NCBI GenBank assembly: GCA_950054485.1
Contig: CATLPD010000001.1
Span: 62,001-126,000 of the forward strand
Origin: an uncultured Alphaproteobacteria bacterium
GTDB lineage: Bacteria; Pseudomonadota; Alphaproteobacteria; Micavibrionales; CSBR16-224
Length of the DNA stretch: 64,000 nt
Direction of reading: 5' to 3'
Below the pieces are notes generated by a model that saw nothing but the letters and a program-made list of their open reading frames with translations, was not told where the DNA came from and ran no database searches. Shown piece by piece: positions 43,407 to 52,963 of this stretch. Position numbers and translations under genes: made by a program. Each line of letters opens with the position of its first letter. Position 1 is the first letter of the stretch.

Positions 43407-44789
43407 ATGATCGATTTAAACGATATTAAAAAACATTATGACGGTCGGCCGGCTGCCGTCTTCGGGCTTGGCGTATCGGGGATGTCCTCTACAGTTGCCT
43501 TGCTGGAATCAGGATTTGACGTTCTGGTCTGGGATGACCGTGAAGACCAGCGCGAAAAAGCAAAGGACTACGGCGCAAAGATTCATGACCTTACAAGTGA
43601 TATGCCCAAGGACACCGCTTTTCTGGTTTTGGCCCCGGGCGTACCTTTGACACACCCTGCGCCCCACCCGGTTGTTAAAAAAGCGCAAAGTCTTGGCATT
43701 GAAATCCTATCCGATATTGAATTACTGCACCGCGCAAAACCGGATACAAAAACCATCGGTATTACGGGCACCAATGGCAAATCGACAACCACTGCCTTGA
43801 TCGGACATATCTTGAAACAGGCCGGAAAGACCGTTGAAGTTGGCGGCAACCTTGGCCTGCCCGCCCTTGCATTTAATGATGTGGGTGATGACGGTATTTA
43901 TGTGATTGAATTATCATCCTACCAATTGGATTTATGCCCGACATTCAAACCCGACATTTCAATTCTGCTGAATATCACGCCTGATCATCTGGATCGTCAT
44001 GGCGGCATTGACGGCTATGCCAAAGCCAAATCGCGCATTTTTGGAAATGGTAATACAGCTATTTGTTCGATTGACGATCAATATTGCAAAAATATCCTTG
44101 CAGATGCGGCATCTGCCAAAAAGATTTCGATATCTTTGACAGATATAGGCGCTGAAATTTTTGTGAAGGACAACATCCTTTTTGATGGCGATCAAAAAGT
44201 TGAATTGCAGAGCATTCCGAATTTAAAAGGCGCGCACAACCATCAAAACATCATGGCTGCCTATGCCGCGTGCCGGGCGGCGGGCCTTTCGGTACAAGAA
44301 ATCGAAGACGGCCTTCATAGTTTTCCTGGATTGGAACATCGCCAAAAGGCAGTGCGCACAATCGACGGTATTACATTTGTAAATGACAGTAAGGCCACAA
44401 ATGATGAAGCTACGGCAAAAGCCCTGTCATCATTTCACAATATATACTGGATTGCAGGCGGTCAGGCCAAGGGGCCAAAATATCCTGAGTCCGCAAAATA
44501 TTTTGATCGCATCCGTCACGCTTATCTGATCGGCGAAGGCGCCGATGATCTGGCGACCGAATGTGAAAAATATAATGTGGCTAATACACATAGTAAAATT
44601 CTGCATGCGGCCGTCTTCAAGGCCTATGAAGATGCGTTGGCAGACATCAAACAAAATAAAACCGACAAAGCTGTCGTTCTTTTATCACCTGCCTGTGCCA
44701 GCTGGGATCAATTCAATAACTTCGAACAGCGCGGCCAAGTCTTCATCGAATGCGTTAATTACCTGCCGAATAAGCTGCCGAACAAATAA
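43407..44789 (+). CDS. murD: UDP-MurNAc-L-alanyl-D-glutamate ligase MurD
   Basis: Adds D-Glu to UDP-MurNAc-L-Ala. 460 residues. N-terminal Rossmann fold AAVFGLGVSGMSSTVALLESG, then ATP loop GITGTNGKSTTTALIGH, the ELSSYQLDLCPTFKPDISILLNITPDHLDRHG segment, GLEHRQKAVRTIDGITFVNDSKATN and LLSPACASWDQFNNFEQRG. Standard length and motifs. Confidence 0.97.
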   Translation: MIDLNDIKKHYDGRPAAVFGLGVSGMSSTVALLESGFDVLVWDDREDQREKAKDYGAKIHDLTSDMPKDTAFLVLAPGVPLTHPAPHPVVKKAQSLGIEILSDIELLHRAKPDTKTIGITGTNGKSTTTALIGHILKQAGKTVEVGGNLGLPALAFNDVGDDGIYVIELSSYQLDLCPTFKPDISILLNITPDHLDRHGGIDGYAKAKSRIFGNGNTAICSIDDQYCKNILADAASAKKISISLTDIGAEIFVKDNILFDGDQKVELQSIPNLKGAHNHQNIMAAYAACRAAGLSVQEIEDGLHSFPGLEHRQKAVRTIDGITFVNDSKATNDEATAKALSSFHNIYWIAGGQAKGPKYPESAKYFDRIRHAYLIGEGADDLATECEKYNVANTHSKILHAAVFKAYEDALADIKQNKTDKAVVLLSPACASWDQFNNFEQRGQVFIECVNYLPNKLPNK

Positions 44790-44803
44790 CCGAAGGCCTG
44801 AAC

Positions 44804-45973
44804 ATGCATATTTCACGCACAGATCAATCCGTTTTCGGTCAATGGTGGTGGACGATTGACCGCGGTGTTCTGGGCGCAGTTATGCTGCTTGTTCTATGTG
44901 GCGTTTTACTGGTGACCAGCGCCAGCCCGGCTGTTGCCGAACGCATCGGCCTTGCCCCTTTTCATTTTTTAACGCGCCATATTGTCTTTTTAATTCCGTG
45001 TGTTGTTGCCATCATCGGTATTTCATTCCTACCGCTAAAAATTATACGCCGCCTGGCGTTATTGGTTTTTACTGGCGGCCTGTTTCTGGTCATCGGTACA
45101 TTACTGTTTGGCGATGCCACAAAAGGCGCAACGCGCTGGCTATATGTTTTTGGGTTTTCGCTGCAGCCTTCCGAATTTCTAAAACCCAGCTTTGCTGTCA
45201 TATCCGCATGGTTAATATCACGACAACGTGACAATAAAAGCTTTCCGGGGTTAACCGCATCCGGCTTTATTTTATGTGTAACCTTATTGCTGCTGATGAT
45301 GCAGCCCGACTTTGGCATGTCATTTGTCATCGCACTGATCTGGGGGGCACAAGTATTCCTCAGCGGCCTGCCCTTTACGGTCTTTGTTATTTTGGGGTGT
45401 CTTGGCCTTGCCGCAATCGCAGGCGCCTATTTTACATTCCCGCATGTTGCCAGCCGGATTGACCGCTTTCTTGATCCTGCCAGCGGGGATAGCTATCAGG
45501 TTGAAAAATCGCTCGATAGTTTTGCCAATGGCGGATTGCTCGGCACGGGCCCTGCGCAGGGGCAAATCAAATTATCCCTGCCCGACAGTCATGCCGATTT
45601 TATCTTTGCCGTAGCCGGCGAAGAATATGGTTTGATCTTCACAATATTTATTGTCAGCATCTATGCCTTTATCATTTTGCGCAGCATGACGCGCGTGATT
45701 TCGGGTGGTGATTTATTTGTGTTATTGGCTGTTGGCGGCCTTTTGACACAATTTGCAATCCAGACGATTATTCACATGGGATCATCCATTCAACTGCTTC
45801 CGGCAAAGGGTATGACGCTACCGTTTATCAGCTATGGGGGATCATCCCTCTTGTCATTGGGGCTGACAATCGGTATGCTATTGGCATTTACGAAACGCAG
45901 GCCTGAAACTTTATCACGCCGCCAAACGTTATCCCCGAAAGCCTATGCAAGCGGAGACAAGACCTATGACTGA
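44804..45973 (+). CDS. ftsW: Septal lipid II polymerase FtsW
   Basis: SEDS-family glycosyltransferase that polymerises lipid II at the septum with FtsI. 389 residues with about ten helices. Marks include PSEFLKPSFAVISAW, MMQPDFGMSFV, the GEEYGLIFTI segment and PAKGMTLPFISYGGSSL. The 3' end overlaps murG by 8 bases. Confidence 0.96.
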   Translation: MHISRTDQSVFGQWWWTIDRGVLGAVMLLVLCGVLLVTSASPAVAERIGLAPFHFLTRHIVFLIPCVVAIIGISFLPLKIIRRLALLVFTGGLFLVIGTLLFGDATKGATRWLYVFGFSLQPSEFLKPSFAVISAWLISRQRDNKSFPGLTASGFILCVTLLLLMMQPDFGMSFVIALIWGAQVFLSGLPFTVFVILGCLGLAAIAGAYFTFPHVASRIDRFLDPASGDSYQVEKSLDSFANGGLLGTGPAQGQIKLSLPDSHADFIFAVAGEEYGLIFTIFIVSIYAFIILRSMTRVISGGDLFVLLAVGGLLTQFAIQTIIHMGSSIQLLPAKGMTLPFISYGGSSLLSLGLTIGMLLAFTKRRPETLSRRQTLSPKAYASGDKTYD

Positions 45974-47078
45974 CAAAAAGAAAGACCAGCCTAAAAAAGC
46001 CATTCTTGCCGCTGGCGGTACAGGCGGACATTTATTTCCGGCGTTGGCATTGGCGGAGGAGCTTTCAAAAGACGGCTGGAAAATTATGATCGTCACCGAT
46101 GCCAGGGGCGCGGAATATCAAGGCAAATATCAGCACTATGATTTTCAGGTTGTCAGCTCGTCCACAGTTAAATCGGGCCTGACGGGGAAATTTAAAACTC
46201 TGGCCTCCTTGGGCAAGGGCACAATGCAAAGTGCAAAGCTTTTAAATAAATTCAAACCAGATGTGGTTGTCGGCTTTGGCGGCTATCCGTGTTTTCCACC
46301 CTTATTTACGGCCCAGATCACACGCATCCCGACAGTGCTGCACGAACAAAATGCCGTATTAGGCAAGGCCAATAAAATGCTGGCCGCAAGTGCCACCACG
46401 ATCGCCTTATCATTGCCGAATACAAAGGGCGTATCCAATCACAAAAAATTTAACGCCAAGGCTGTTGTTACCGGAAACCCGGTGCGCCCCGAAATTGTGG
46501 CGAAACAGAATGCCGCCTATCAGACGCCTGATGATAACGGGCCATTTCGTATCTTTGTTATGGGCGGATCACAAGGCGCCAGTATCTTTAGCGAAATTAT
46601 TCCGGCCGCAATTGCCAAATTGCCCGACAGTTTGAAAAACCGTCTGGTGATCTCGCAGCAATGCCGCCCGGAAGACCTGAACGACGTGCAAAAAATCTAT
46701 GATGATCTGGGTGTCAAAAGCGAATTGAAATCATTCTTTACGGATGTGCCCGATCAACTGGAAAAATGTCATCTGTTCATTGGCCGATCTGGTGCATCAA
46801 CCGTTGCCGATGTTTCGATCGTCGGTCGCCCGGCGATATACGTCCCTTTGAAACATGCAGACATGCAGCAAAAACTGAATGCGGATGTCGTCGCTGATAT
46901 CGGCGGGGCATGGGTCATGATGCAGGAAGATTTCACAGCATCGGCACTGGCAGCGCAAATTGAACAGCACGCTACCAATCCTGATACGCTTGAAACGGCC
47001 GCCAAAAATGCGGCCAAAGCCGGACAGCCCAATGCGGCGCGCAACCTTGCGAATACCGTTAAAAAAGCAGCTTTATAA
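45966..47078 (+). CDS. murG: Lipid II synthase MurG
   Basis: Adds GlcNAc to lipid I on the cytoplasmic face. I start at the ATG at 45966, with GGAGA 9 bases before it, giving 370 residues; the frame is open to 45945. The first glycosyltransferase-B domain begins AILAAGGTGGHLFPALALAEEL, followed by VGFGGYPCFPP, LHEQNAVLGKAN and VTGNPVRPEI. The second domain has GGSQGASIFSEIIPAAI and FIGRSGASTVADVS. Standard. A 115-bp gap with a possible promoter precedes murC. Confidence 0.97.
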   Translation: MTDKKKDQPKKAILAAGGTGGHLFPALALAEELSKDGWKIMIVTDARGAEYQGKYQHYDFQVVSSSTVKSGLTGKFKTLASLGKGTMQSAKLLNKFKPDVVVGFGGYPCFPPLFTAQITRIPTVLHEQNAVLGKANKMLAASATTIALSLPNTKGVSNHKKFNAKAVVTGNPVRPEIVAKQNAAYQTPDDNGPFRIFVMGGSQGASIFSEIIPAAIAKLPDSLKNRLVISQQCRPEDLNDVQKIYDDLGVKSELKSFFTDVPDQLEKCHLFIGRSGASTVADVSIVGRPAIYVPLKHADMQQKLNADVVADIGGAWVMMQEDFTASALAAQIEQHATNPDTLETAAKNAAKAGQPNAARNLANTVKKAAL

Positions 47079-47084
47079 GACAAT

Positions 47085-47114
47085 TTGAACTTTTTACCAT
47101 GCAATCTGTATATA
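47085..47114 (+). promoter_or_regulatory. Possible internal promoter before murC
   Basis: The 115-bp murG-murC gap is one of the two widest within the dcw cluster. It holds TTGAAC at 47085-47090 and TATATA at 47109-47114 with an 18-base spacer. Transcription from here would give murC-murB-ddl-ftsQ-ftsA a separate source. Confidence 0.4.
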
Positions 47115-47193
47115 ATATATGCAGGTATTGCAAAATCATGTATATTTAAACCACATTCTATAGTGTGAAAAATTTAAAAAACGGGGGACCCTC

Positions 47194-48630
47194 ATGCGAA
47201 ATCGCCTTCCTTTGAAAGTCGGTGTTCTACATTTTATCGGTATCGGTGGTATCGGGATGAGCGGCATTGCCGAAACTCTGAACCATATGGGATACGATGT
47301 TCAGGGATCCGACATGAAAGAAAGCGATAACGTTGCGCGCCTTCGCACCCATGGCATTCGGGTCATCGTTGGACACGACAGCGCGAACATCACAACCGAA
47401 AATGGCCAACCTGTCGCCGCAGTTGTGCGTTCTACCGCTGTAAAAGACAACAACCCCGAAGTCATCGCCGCCCGCGAGAATAATATCCCAGTTATACGCC
47501 GCGCCGAAATGTTGGCAGAAATCATGCGTTTGAAGCCCTCAATCGCGATTGCAGGAACACATGGAAAAACCACAACGACGTCCCTCGTCGGTCACATTCT
47601 GGAGCGCTGCGATTGCGATCCGACCATTATCAACGGCGGTATTATCAATGCCTATAATTCAAATGCCCGTATGGGCGATGGCGACTGGATGGTTGTCGAG
47701 GCTGATGAAAGCGACGGCACATTTACCATGCTACCCGCGATCGCAGGGATCATTACCAACATCGATCCCGAACATATGGACTATTACAAAGACTTTGACG
47801 AAATCAAAGCTGCCTTTAAAAAGTTTGTAAAAAACCTGCCGTTCTATGGCCGCGTCGCCGCATGTATTGATCATCCAACCGTACGTGAATTGATTCCGGA
47901 ATTTTCGCGTCAGGTTATCAGCTATGGTGAAAGCGATGATGCCAACCTGCAATTGATGAATTTGCGCACTACAGCCGACGGGCAAATGTTTGACATCAAA
48001 TTAAACAATGTCATCCACAAGGATTTGACGCTACCGATGTATGGCAAGCACAATGTATTGAACGCCTGCGCCGCCATTGCGATCGGTCACGAAATTGGCC
48101 TGGAAATGGCTTGTATGAAAATGGCGCTTGCCAGCTTTAATGGGGTCAAGCGTCGATTTACCCGCACAGGTACGGGCGGCGGCATGACCGTCATCGATGA
48201 TTACGGACACCATCCGATTGAAATTTCGGCCGTGCTAAAGGCCGCGCGTGAGGCTGTCGAAAACAGTGAATATAAAGACGGACGCGTGATTGCTGTTGTA
48301 CAGCCGCATCGTTATACACGTTTAAAATCACTGTTTGTTGATTTTGCCGCATGTTTCGAAGATGCCGACCATGTTGTGGTTGCAGATGTTTATGCGGCTG
48401 GGGAGGACCCGATTGATGGCGCTGACAAACAAAGCCTTGCCAAAGCGATTGGAAATAAAGCCACAATCCTGAGCCATGAAGCCGAACTGGCGCAAACCGT
48501 CTTTGACATCGGCCAGCCGGGCGATTTCATTATTTGTCTGGGCGCTGGTACAATTACGCACTGGGCTGCAAAACTCCCTGCCGAACTTGAAGCTTTGTGC
48601 ACACCTGTCAAAGCCAACGGCACACACTGA
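47194..48630 (+). CDS. murC: UDP-MurNAc-L-alanine ligase MurC
   Basis: Attaches L-Ala to UDP-MurNAc. 478 residues. IHFIGIGGIGMSGIAE-type opener (here LHFIGIGGIGMSGIAE), ATP loop AIAGTHGKTTTTSLVGH, EADESDGTF, DPEHMDYYKDF, DDYGHHPIEISAVL and QPHRYTRLK. Standard. Its TGA shares one base with the murB ATG. Confidence 0.97.
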   Translation: MRNRLPLKVGVLHFIGIGGIGMSGIAETLNHMGYDVQGSDMKESDNVARLRTHGIRVIVGHDSANITTENGQPVAAVVRSTAVKDNNPEVIAARENNIPVIRRAEMLAEIMRLKPSIAIAGTHGKTTTTSLVGHILERCDCDPTIINGGIINAYNSNARMGDGDWMVVEADESDGTFTMLPAIAGIITNIDPEHMDYYKDFDEIKAAFKKFVKNLPFYGRVAACIDHPTVRELIPEFSRQVISYGESDDANLQLMNLRTTADGQMFDIKLNNVIHKDLTLPMYGKHNVLNACAAIAIGHEIGLEMACMKMALASFNGVKRRFTRTGTGGGMTVIDDYGHHPIEISAVLKAAREAVENSEYKDGRVIAVVQPHRYTRLKSLFVDFAACFEDADHVVVADVYAAGEDPIDGADKQSLAKAIGNKATILSHEAELAQTVFDIGQPGDFIICLGAGTITHWAAKLPAELEALCTPVKANGTH

Positions 48631-49604
48631 TGCGGGATGCGGCGGTGACACAAAATTCACAGCAGTTAATTGACCGCCTGCCGAAAACGCGCGGACGTAT
48701 CACTGAAAATGCCGATCTGGGCAAGCAAACCTGGTTTCGTGTCGGCGGTTCGGCTGACGTTCTTTTTAAACCCGAAAATATCGAAGACCTGCAGCATTTC
48801 CTGCACTACCTGCCTGATGATATTCCCGTCACGGTTTTAGGTGTCGCATCAAATCTGATCATCCGTGACGGCGGTATACGTGGTGTTACCATTCGTCTGT
48901 TAAAAGATTTTGCAAAAGTTGAGGCGCTGGATGGGAATCTGATCCACGCGGGCGCTGGCGCAACCGATAAAAATGTTGCTGTCGTCGCCGCGCGGAACAA
49001 TATCGCAGGTCTTGAGTTTTTCAGCGGCATACCCGGCACCATCGGCGGGGCGGTGCGCATGAATGCCGGCGCCTATGAACGCGAGACCAAAGACGTTCTA
49101 GTGCAGGCGACATGTATCGACCGCAGGGGAAAAATCTATACTGTTGATGCCCATGATCTGAACATGGAATACCGCCACACCGAACTGCCCGAAGACTGGA
49201 TTGTCGTCAGCGCTGTTTTTCAGGGAAAAAAGGGAAAACAAGAAGAAATCGAGGCGCGCATGGCCGAAATTCAGGACAAGCGTGAATCAACTCAACCCGT
49301 TCGTGAAAAGACAGGCGGGTCTACATTCGCCAACCCCCTGCCTTACAAAAGCTGGGAGCTGATCGATAAGGCCGGATGCCGCGGCCATACAATTGGCGGC
49401 GCGCAGATGTCTGAAAAGCACTGTAACTTCATGATCAATACGGGCGAGGCGACAGCCCTGGACCTTGAACAATTGGGCGAAACTGTCCGCAAACGCGTCT
49501 ATGCAAATTCTGATATTCTGCTAAGATGGGAAATCAAACGCATCGGCGAATTTCTGGCCGGGGACACCATAGATTATGCAGAAGACCACATTACAAAAGA
49601 TTGA
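48630..49604 (+). CDS. murB: UDP-N-acetylenolpyruvoylglucosamine reductase MurB
   Basis: Flavoprotein that reduces UDP-GlcNAc-enolpyruvate to UDP-MurNAc. 324 residues from the ATG at 48630 (TGATG with murC). FAD domain TWFRVGGSADVLFKPEN, LGVASNLIIRDGGIRGVTIRL and GAGATDKNVAVVAARNNIAGLEFFSGIPGTIGGAVRMNAGAY. C-terminal domain GSTFANP and AGCRGHTIGGAQMSEKHCNFMIN, the type I form. The 3' end overlaps ddl by 29 bases. Confidence 0.97.
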   Translation: MRDAAVTQNSQQLIDRLPKTRGRITENADLGKQTWFRVGGSADVLFKPENIEDLQHFLHYLPDDIPVTVLGVASNLIIRDGGIRGVTIRLLKDFAKVEALDGNLIHAGAGATDKNVAVVAARNNIAGLEFFSGIPGTIGGAVRMNAGAYERETKDVLVQATCIDRRGKIYTVDAHDLNMEYRHTELPEDWIVVSAVFQGKKGKQEEIEARMAEIQDKRESTQPVREKTGGSTFANPLPYKSWELIDKAGCRGHTIGGAQMSEKHCNFMINTGEATALDLEQLGETVRKRVYANSDILLRWEIKRIGEFLAGDTIDYAEDHITKD

Positions 49605-50553
49605 AAATCCAAAAGTCAAAACCGTTGCCGTCCTGATGGGCGGCTGGTCGAACGAACACGATGTCTCGATGGTCAGCGGCGGCGCTGTCGCCAAGGGCCT
49701 TCGCAATTGCGGATATAGCGTTCAGGAAATTGTCGTCGGTCGCGATCTGGATGGTTTGGTCCGCGCGCTGTCATATAAGCCCGATGTTGTTTTTAATGCC
49801 CTGCACGGGGTCGGCGGTGAGGACGGTCGCATTCAAAGTGTGCTGGATATTCTGGGTTTGAAATATACCCATTCCGATCATCTGGCATCTGCCATTGCAA
49901 TGGATAAAATGAAATCAAAGGCAATTGTCGCCGCCCGTGGGGTGCGCATAGCCGATGGCGGTGTCCTGCCACAGCAGGCCCTGAAGAATACCGACAATAT
50001 TACGCTTAAGCCCCCATTTGTGATTAAGCCCAATCAGGAAGGGTCAAGCGTCGGTGTCTATATAATAAAAGAGGGCGATAACCGCCTCGAGAAAATTGTC
50101 GCCGACTGGAATTACGGCGACGCACTGGTTGAACAATATATCAAAGGGCGCGAGCTGACCGTATCGGTTATGAGCATGCCATACGGCCATGCCAAGGCTT
50201 TGACCGTCACAGAAATCACATCTGATCGTGGCTTTTATGATTACGAAGCCAAATATTCCGATGGCGGGTCAGTCCATGTTTTACCTGCCGATATTCCCGA
50301 AGACATTTTCAAACAAGCCATGAAATGGGCCGAATTGTCGCACATCGCTCTTGGCTGCGGCGGTATTACCCGCACGGATTTCAGATATGATGATTCACAA
50401 AACGGAACAGATGGTCTATATTATCTGGAAACGAATACCCAGCCCGGCATGACGCCGACTTCGCTGGTACCTGAACAAGCCGAATATTGCGGTCTGCCGT
50501 TTAACGATCTGGTACAGTGGATGGTCGAGTCAGCCTATAACGAACAAGAATAA
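49576..50553 (+). CDS. ddl: D-alanine--D-alanine ligase
   Basis: Joins two D-Ala for the MurF step. 325 residues. AVLMGGWSNEHDVSMVSG (N-terminal substrate loop), NALHGVGGEDGRIQSVLDILGLKYT, HSDHLASAIAMDKMKSK, ATP-grasp core FVIKPNQEGSSVGVYII and YYLETNTQPGMTPTSLVPEQA. The motif set matches DdlB. It starts inside the murB tail, so translation is probably coupled. Confidence 0.97.
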   Translation: MQKTTLQKIENPKVKTVAVLMGGWSNEHDVSMVSGGAVAKGLRNCGYSVQEIVVGRDLDGLVRALSYKPDVVFNALHGVGGEDGRIQSVLDILGLKYTHSDHLASAIAMDKMKSKAIVAARGVRIADGGVLPQQALKNTDNITLKPPFVIKPNQEGSSVGVYIIKEGDNRLEKIVADWNYGDALVEQYIKGRELTVSVMSMPYGHAKALTVTEITSDRGFYDYEAKYSDGGSVHVLPADIPEDIFKQAMKWAELSHIALGCGGITRTDFRYDDSQNGTDGLYYLETNTQPGMTPTSLVPEQAEYCGLPFNDLVQWMVESAYNEQE

Positions 50554-50558
50554 GGCCC

Positions 50559-51437
50559 ATGTCATTTCTGACATCATTTAGAAAAAAGAAATCAAAGACG
50601 ACGCGCCGTAGCAAGCAGGATAGTCGTAAAGTTTCTATCAGAAAACTTATCATCTGGCTGATTGCGATTTGTGCTGTGATTTGGCTGGGCCTGATTGCGA
50701 TGGCGGCTGATATGCCTCAACGTACGGGCGCATGGCTGACGTCGCAATTTCACAACGCGACAGCCGCCGCCGGATTTACACTGGATCAGATCGAGGTCAC
50801 AGGTCGGCGCTATACCGATACTGATCGTTTGCGTAAAATTGTTCGCGTCGATCAGGGCGAGCCTTTATTCGCAGTTGATCTTGATATGGCCCATAACGGC
50901 ATCATGGCCCTGCCCTGGGTTAAATCGGCCAGCTTGCAACGCCAGTGGCCGAACCTTTTGGTCATCAATCTTATCGAACGCACGCCCGTTGCACTATGGC
51001 AGTATCAGGGCAAGCTCAGCATTCTGGATGAAACCGGCCATCCCATCGAAACGCCGATGCTGGAAGAATTTTCACAGCTACCGATCCTGACAGGAAAAGA
51101 TGCGCCTGAACATGCAACTGCCTTGCTCGAGATGATTGCCGCCGAACCCGTAATCGCCGAACAGTTTGATTCAGCTGTTCGCATGGGCGATCGTCGCTGG
51201 GATATCAAATTGAAAAACGGGCTGATCATCAAACTGCCCGAGGATGATGCCCCCTTTGCCCTTGCCCGTGTGGCCGAGGCTGAAAAAGAATTTTTAATAT
51301 TTAGTAAAGAAATTCTCTCGCTTGATGCGCGATTTTCTGATAGACTGATAGTCAAAGCATCATCGGGTGCCGCGAGCCGTCTATCGGATCATCTTCAAAG
51401 CACCCAGTCTTCAGATACGATTTCCGTATCACCTTAA
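50559..51437 (+). CDS. ftsQ: Cell division protein FtsQ
   Basis: Bitopic scaffold that joins early and late division proteins. 292 residues. A very basic cytosolic tail (KKKSKTTRRSKQDSRK), one helix at about 30-50 and a POTRA domain (FTLDQIEVTGRRYTDTDRLRKIVRVDQGEPLFAVDLDMAHNGIMALPWVKSASLQRQWPNLLVI) are followed by the FtsQ beta domain (ERTPVALWQYQGKLSILDETG). Standard for alphaproteobacteria. 46 bases before ftsA. Confidence 0.95.
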   Translation: MSFLTSFRKKKSKTTRRSKQDSRKVSIRKLIIWLIAICAVIWLGLIAMAADMPQRTGAWLTSQFHNATAAAGFTLDQIEVTGRRYTDTDRLRKIVRVDQGEPLFAVDLDMAHNGIMALPWVKSASLQRQWPNLLVINLIERTPVALWQYQGKLSILDETGHPIETPMLEEFSQLPILTGKDAPEHATALLEMIAAEPVIAEQFDSAVRMGDRRWDIKLKNGLIIKLPEDDAPFALARVAEAEKEFLIFSKEILSLDARFSDRLIVKASSGAASRLSDHLQSTQSSDTISVSP

Positions 51438-51483
51438 TAAAAGCAATATGGCCTTCAAAGGCCCACATCGACGGGGAGCCCAC

Positions 51484-52788
51484 ATGATAAAACGTTTTAT
51501 GGACGCGCGCAGTGATTCCGCATCTTCTTTAAGCAAAGACAAGATTGTCGCGGCGCTGGACATTGGAACGTCAAAGGTCTGCTGCCTGATCGCAAAAGTC
51601 ACGGATGACGGTGAAATGCAGGTTGTCGGTATCGGCCATCACGCATCACAAGGTTTGAAATCCGGAAATATTGTCGATTTAAAAGCTGCAGAGAATGCCA
51701 TCGGCCAGGCTGTTCTGGCAGCCGAGCGCATGGCGGCATCACACCTTAAAAACCAGCCGCTGCAATCAATCACCGTTAATGTGCCCGGCACACATACATT
51801 ATCGCACCATGTTTCGGTCGACGTTAAAATTCAAGGCCACAGCGTCACCGAAAAAGATATCCGCGCTGCCATGGCGCAGGGTCGCGGCGTCGAAGTTGCC
51901 GGACAGGATCACCTGATCCACAATATTCCATCCGAATTCAAACTGGACCGCACAACGGGTATCCATGATCCGATCGGGATGAATGGCGAGATGTTGAATG
52001 CGCGCCTCAGCCTGATTACAGCCCTGACCCCTGCATTGAATAACATCAATACAGTTGTCGGCAAAAACCATTTGGATATTGAACATTATTGTGCTGCACC
52101 TTTCGCATCAGGCCTTTCAACTTTGGTTGATGATGAAAAAGATCTGGGCTGTACGGTCATTGATATGGGCGGTGGTACAACGAACATCGGTGTTTTTGTC
52201 GGCGGCAAGATTATCTTTTCCAGCGCTGTTCCCGCAGGTGGCCAGCATGTCACAAATGACATTGCCCGCGGCCTGACAACATCCGTGACAGATGCCGAGC
52301 GTATTAAAATCCTATATGGTGCGGCCACCACATCGCTGTCGGATGATAATAAAATGATTGATGTGCCGTTTGTTGGTGAAACCGATAAAACACATACGCA
52401 CCAAGTACCGCGTAGCTTGCTGACAGGCATCATCCAGCCACGCATCGAAGAAATTTTCGAACTTGTCCGTGCCCGCCTTGAAGATTCAGGTCTGCAGCAA
52501 ATTGCGGGCCGCCGCGTCGTTTTAACTGGCGGCGCCAGCCAGCTGCCGAAACTGGATGAAATTGGTCAACTGATCCTGGATAAAAAAATCCGTCTCGGCC
52601 GTCCACAACCTGTTAAAGGTCTGGCAGAAGCCACAAGCGGACCCGGATTTTCCACCGTCACAGGTTTGTTGAATTATGCGGCCTTTCATGCAGAGGAGAA
52701 AAAATCATCTGCGACACAACAAATTTTCTCAGCCCTGCCAGGCGATCTGGTGCAAAAAGTCACTCAGTGGCTGAAGGAAAACTGGTAA
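51484..52788 (+). CDS. ftsA: Cell division actin-like ATPase FtsA
   Basis: Tethers FtsZ to the membrane. I start at the ATG at 51484, with GGGGAG upstream (434 residues); the frame is open to 51367 within ftsQ. Actin-fold motifs: VAALDIGTSKVCCLIAKV (phosphate 1), the 1C/SHS2 domain, CTVIDMGGGTTNIGVF (phosphate 2), VPAGGQHVTNDIARGL and RRVVLTGGASQLPKLDEI. The C-terminal amphipathic helix ends KVTQWLKENW. FtsZ follows after 175 bases rather than immediately, with regulatory sites between. Confidence 0.97.
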   Translation: MIKRFMDARSDSASSLSKDKIVAALDIGTSKVCCLIAKVTDDGEMQVVGIGHHASQGLKSGNIVDLKAAENAIGQAVLAAERMAASHLKNQPLQSITVNVPGTHTLSHHVSVDVKIQGHSVTEKDIRAAMAQGRGVEVAGQDHLIHNIPSEFKLDRTTGIHDPIGMNGEMLNARLSLITALTPALNNINTVVGKNHLDIEHYCAAPFASGLSTLVDDEKDLGCTVIDMGGGTTNIGVFVGGKIIFSSAVPAGGQHVTNDIARGLTTSVTDAERIKILYGAATTSLSDDNKMIDVPFVGETDKTHTHQVPRSLLTGIIQPRIEEIFELVRARLEDSGLQQIAGRRVVLTGGASQLPKLDEIGQLILDKKIRLGRPQPVKGLAEATSGPGFSTVTGLLNYAAFHAEEKKSSATQQIFSALPGDLVQKVTQWLKENW

Positions 52789-52789
52789 A

Positions 52790-52907
52790 GAGTCTGAATT
52801 AAAAGCGTTTTAAAAGTTATCCACAGGAGGCAATCGAAAAGCAATCAAATAGCTCGCATCTAACTGAAAATAAACAATAAAAAAATCAAAAAAAACTGTG
52901 GATGACT
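52790..52907 (+). promoter_or_regulatory. Cell-cycle control region of ftsZ (CtrA, DnaA, GANTC sites)
   Basis: Within the 175-bp ftsA-ftsZ gap lie an exact CtrA full site TTAA-AAGCGTT-TTAA (52799-52813) and a perfect DnaA box TTATCCACA (52817-52825). A second DnaA box on the other strand has one mismatch (TCATCCACA, 52897-52905). Two GANTC sites, targets of CcrM methylation, lie at 52790-52794 and 52903-52907. In Caulobacter the ftsZ promoter responds to all three. No clear -35/-10 pair was identified. Confidence 0.7.
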
Positions 52908-52963
52908 CTGGTATTTTCTGTGGAGATGTGTAAACTTAATAAATCGAAGCGAAGGAGTTGAAT

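Noticed and set aside
52919-52927. TGTGGAGAT as a third DnaA box before ftsZ
   Set aside because: It has too many mismatches to TTATCCACA on either strand to count.
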